From Ciona intestinalis (Eukaryota > Chordata > Ascidiacea > Phlebobranchia > Cionidae), in the NCBI RefSeq assembly GCF_000224145.3, contig NC_020174.2, forward strand, positions 6,307,106 through 6,371,105: DNA of 64,000 bases, given 5' to 3'. The first letter of the stretch is position 1. More notes on this DNA, generated by a model. That model saw only the letters and a program-made list of their open reading frames with translations. It was not told the origin of the DNA and ran no database searches. The DNA itself is not shown here.

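Noticed and set aside
61956..62555. 199-codon open frame on the minus strand
   Set aside because: Antisense of the Fn3 exon 59765-64000; shadow of biased codon use.
53874..64000. Twitchin, projectin or MyBP-C instead of titin
   Set aside because: Those lack the N2A motif, a PEVK segment and long tandem-Ig arrays in the same gene; the domain order here is that of titin.
1..64000. A second protein-coding gene within the titin introns (other than 1029-2027)
   Set aside because: Introns are short and contain only repeat fragments or AT-rich sequence; no other frame shows domain or composition evidence.

Overview
The window is eukaryotic and almost entirely one plus-strand gene: a titin (connectin) gene cut into about 120 exons by mostly short introns (roughly 70-800 bp). 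About 42 kb of the 64 kb is coding, near 14,000 codons. The gene runs off the right edge inside the A-band part; the M-line and kinase ends lie beyond. The host is most likely a tunicate such as Ciona. Three things suggest this: a vertebrate-type N2A signature sits together with kettin-like Ig modules known from invertebrate titins; the introns are compact and AT-rich; and the introns carry many copies of two short repeat families (a tRNA-derived SINE-like element and a MITE-like element whose ends read GTGGGG-AAGATGGGA). The species call is inference.

Layout. 1-1005: no gene seen. 1029-2027: a 332-codon Ser/Arg-rich frame with a strong start context, either a separate intronless gene or a 5' exon. 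2220-5787: Ig domains with charged linkers, one of them clearly kettin-like. 6163-17112: proximal tandem Ig domains, many with Phe or Tyr in place of the F-strand Cys. 17463-23397: one 5.9-kb exon with a TQT-rich part, 115-residue tandem repeats built around WNPRTRKFDE, an assembly gap, a frame break, and a closing Ig. 23458-26268: Ig domains and a Ser-rich spacer. 26839-30003: an acidic Ser/Glu-rich module ending in an Ig, a stop codon and ATTAAA signals, resembling a novex-3-type alternative 3' end. 30265-34743: further Igs. 34815-35567: N2A unique sequence plus its Ig. 35631-36317: short PEVK segment. 36445-47745: about 27 distal I-band Ig domains. 47854-53372: I/A junction, FFF-I-FF-I-FFFFFF. 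53450-64000: A-band super-repeats of I-F-F-I-F-F-F, four complete and a fifth started.

How it works together. The encoded protein would anchor near the Z-disc through its N-terminal Igs, supply elasticity through tandem Igs and two disordered spring regions, and follow the thick filament with its Ig/Fn3 super-repeats. Exon boundaries at Ig edges are mostly phase 1, so many exons could be skipped in frame. Exon edges below were read by eye from splice consensus and reading-frame continuity, without transcript data.
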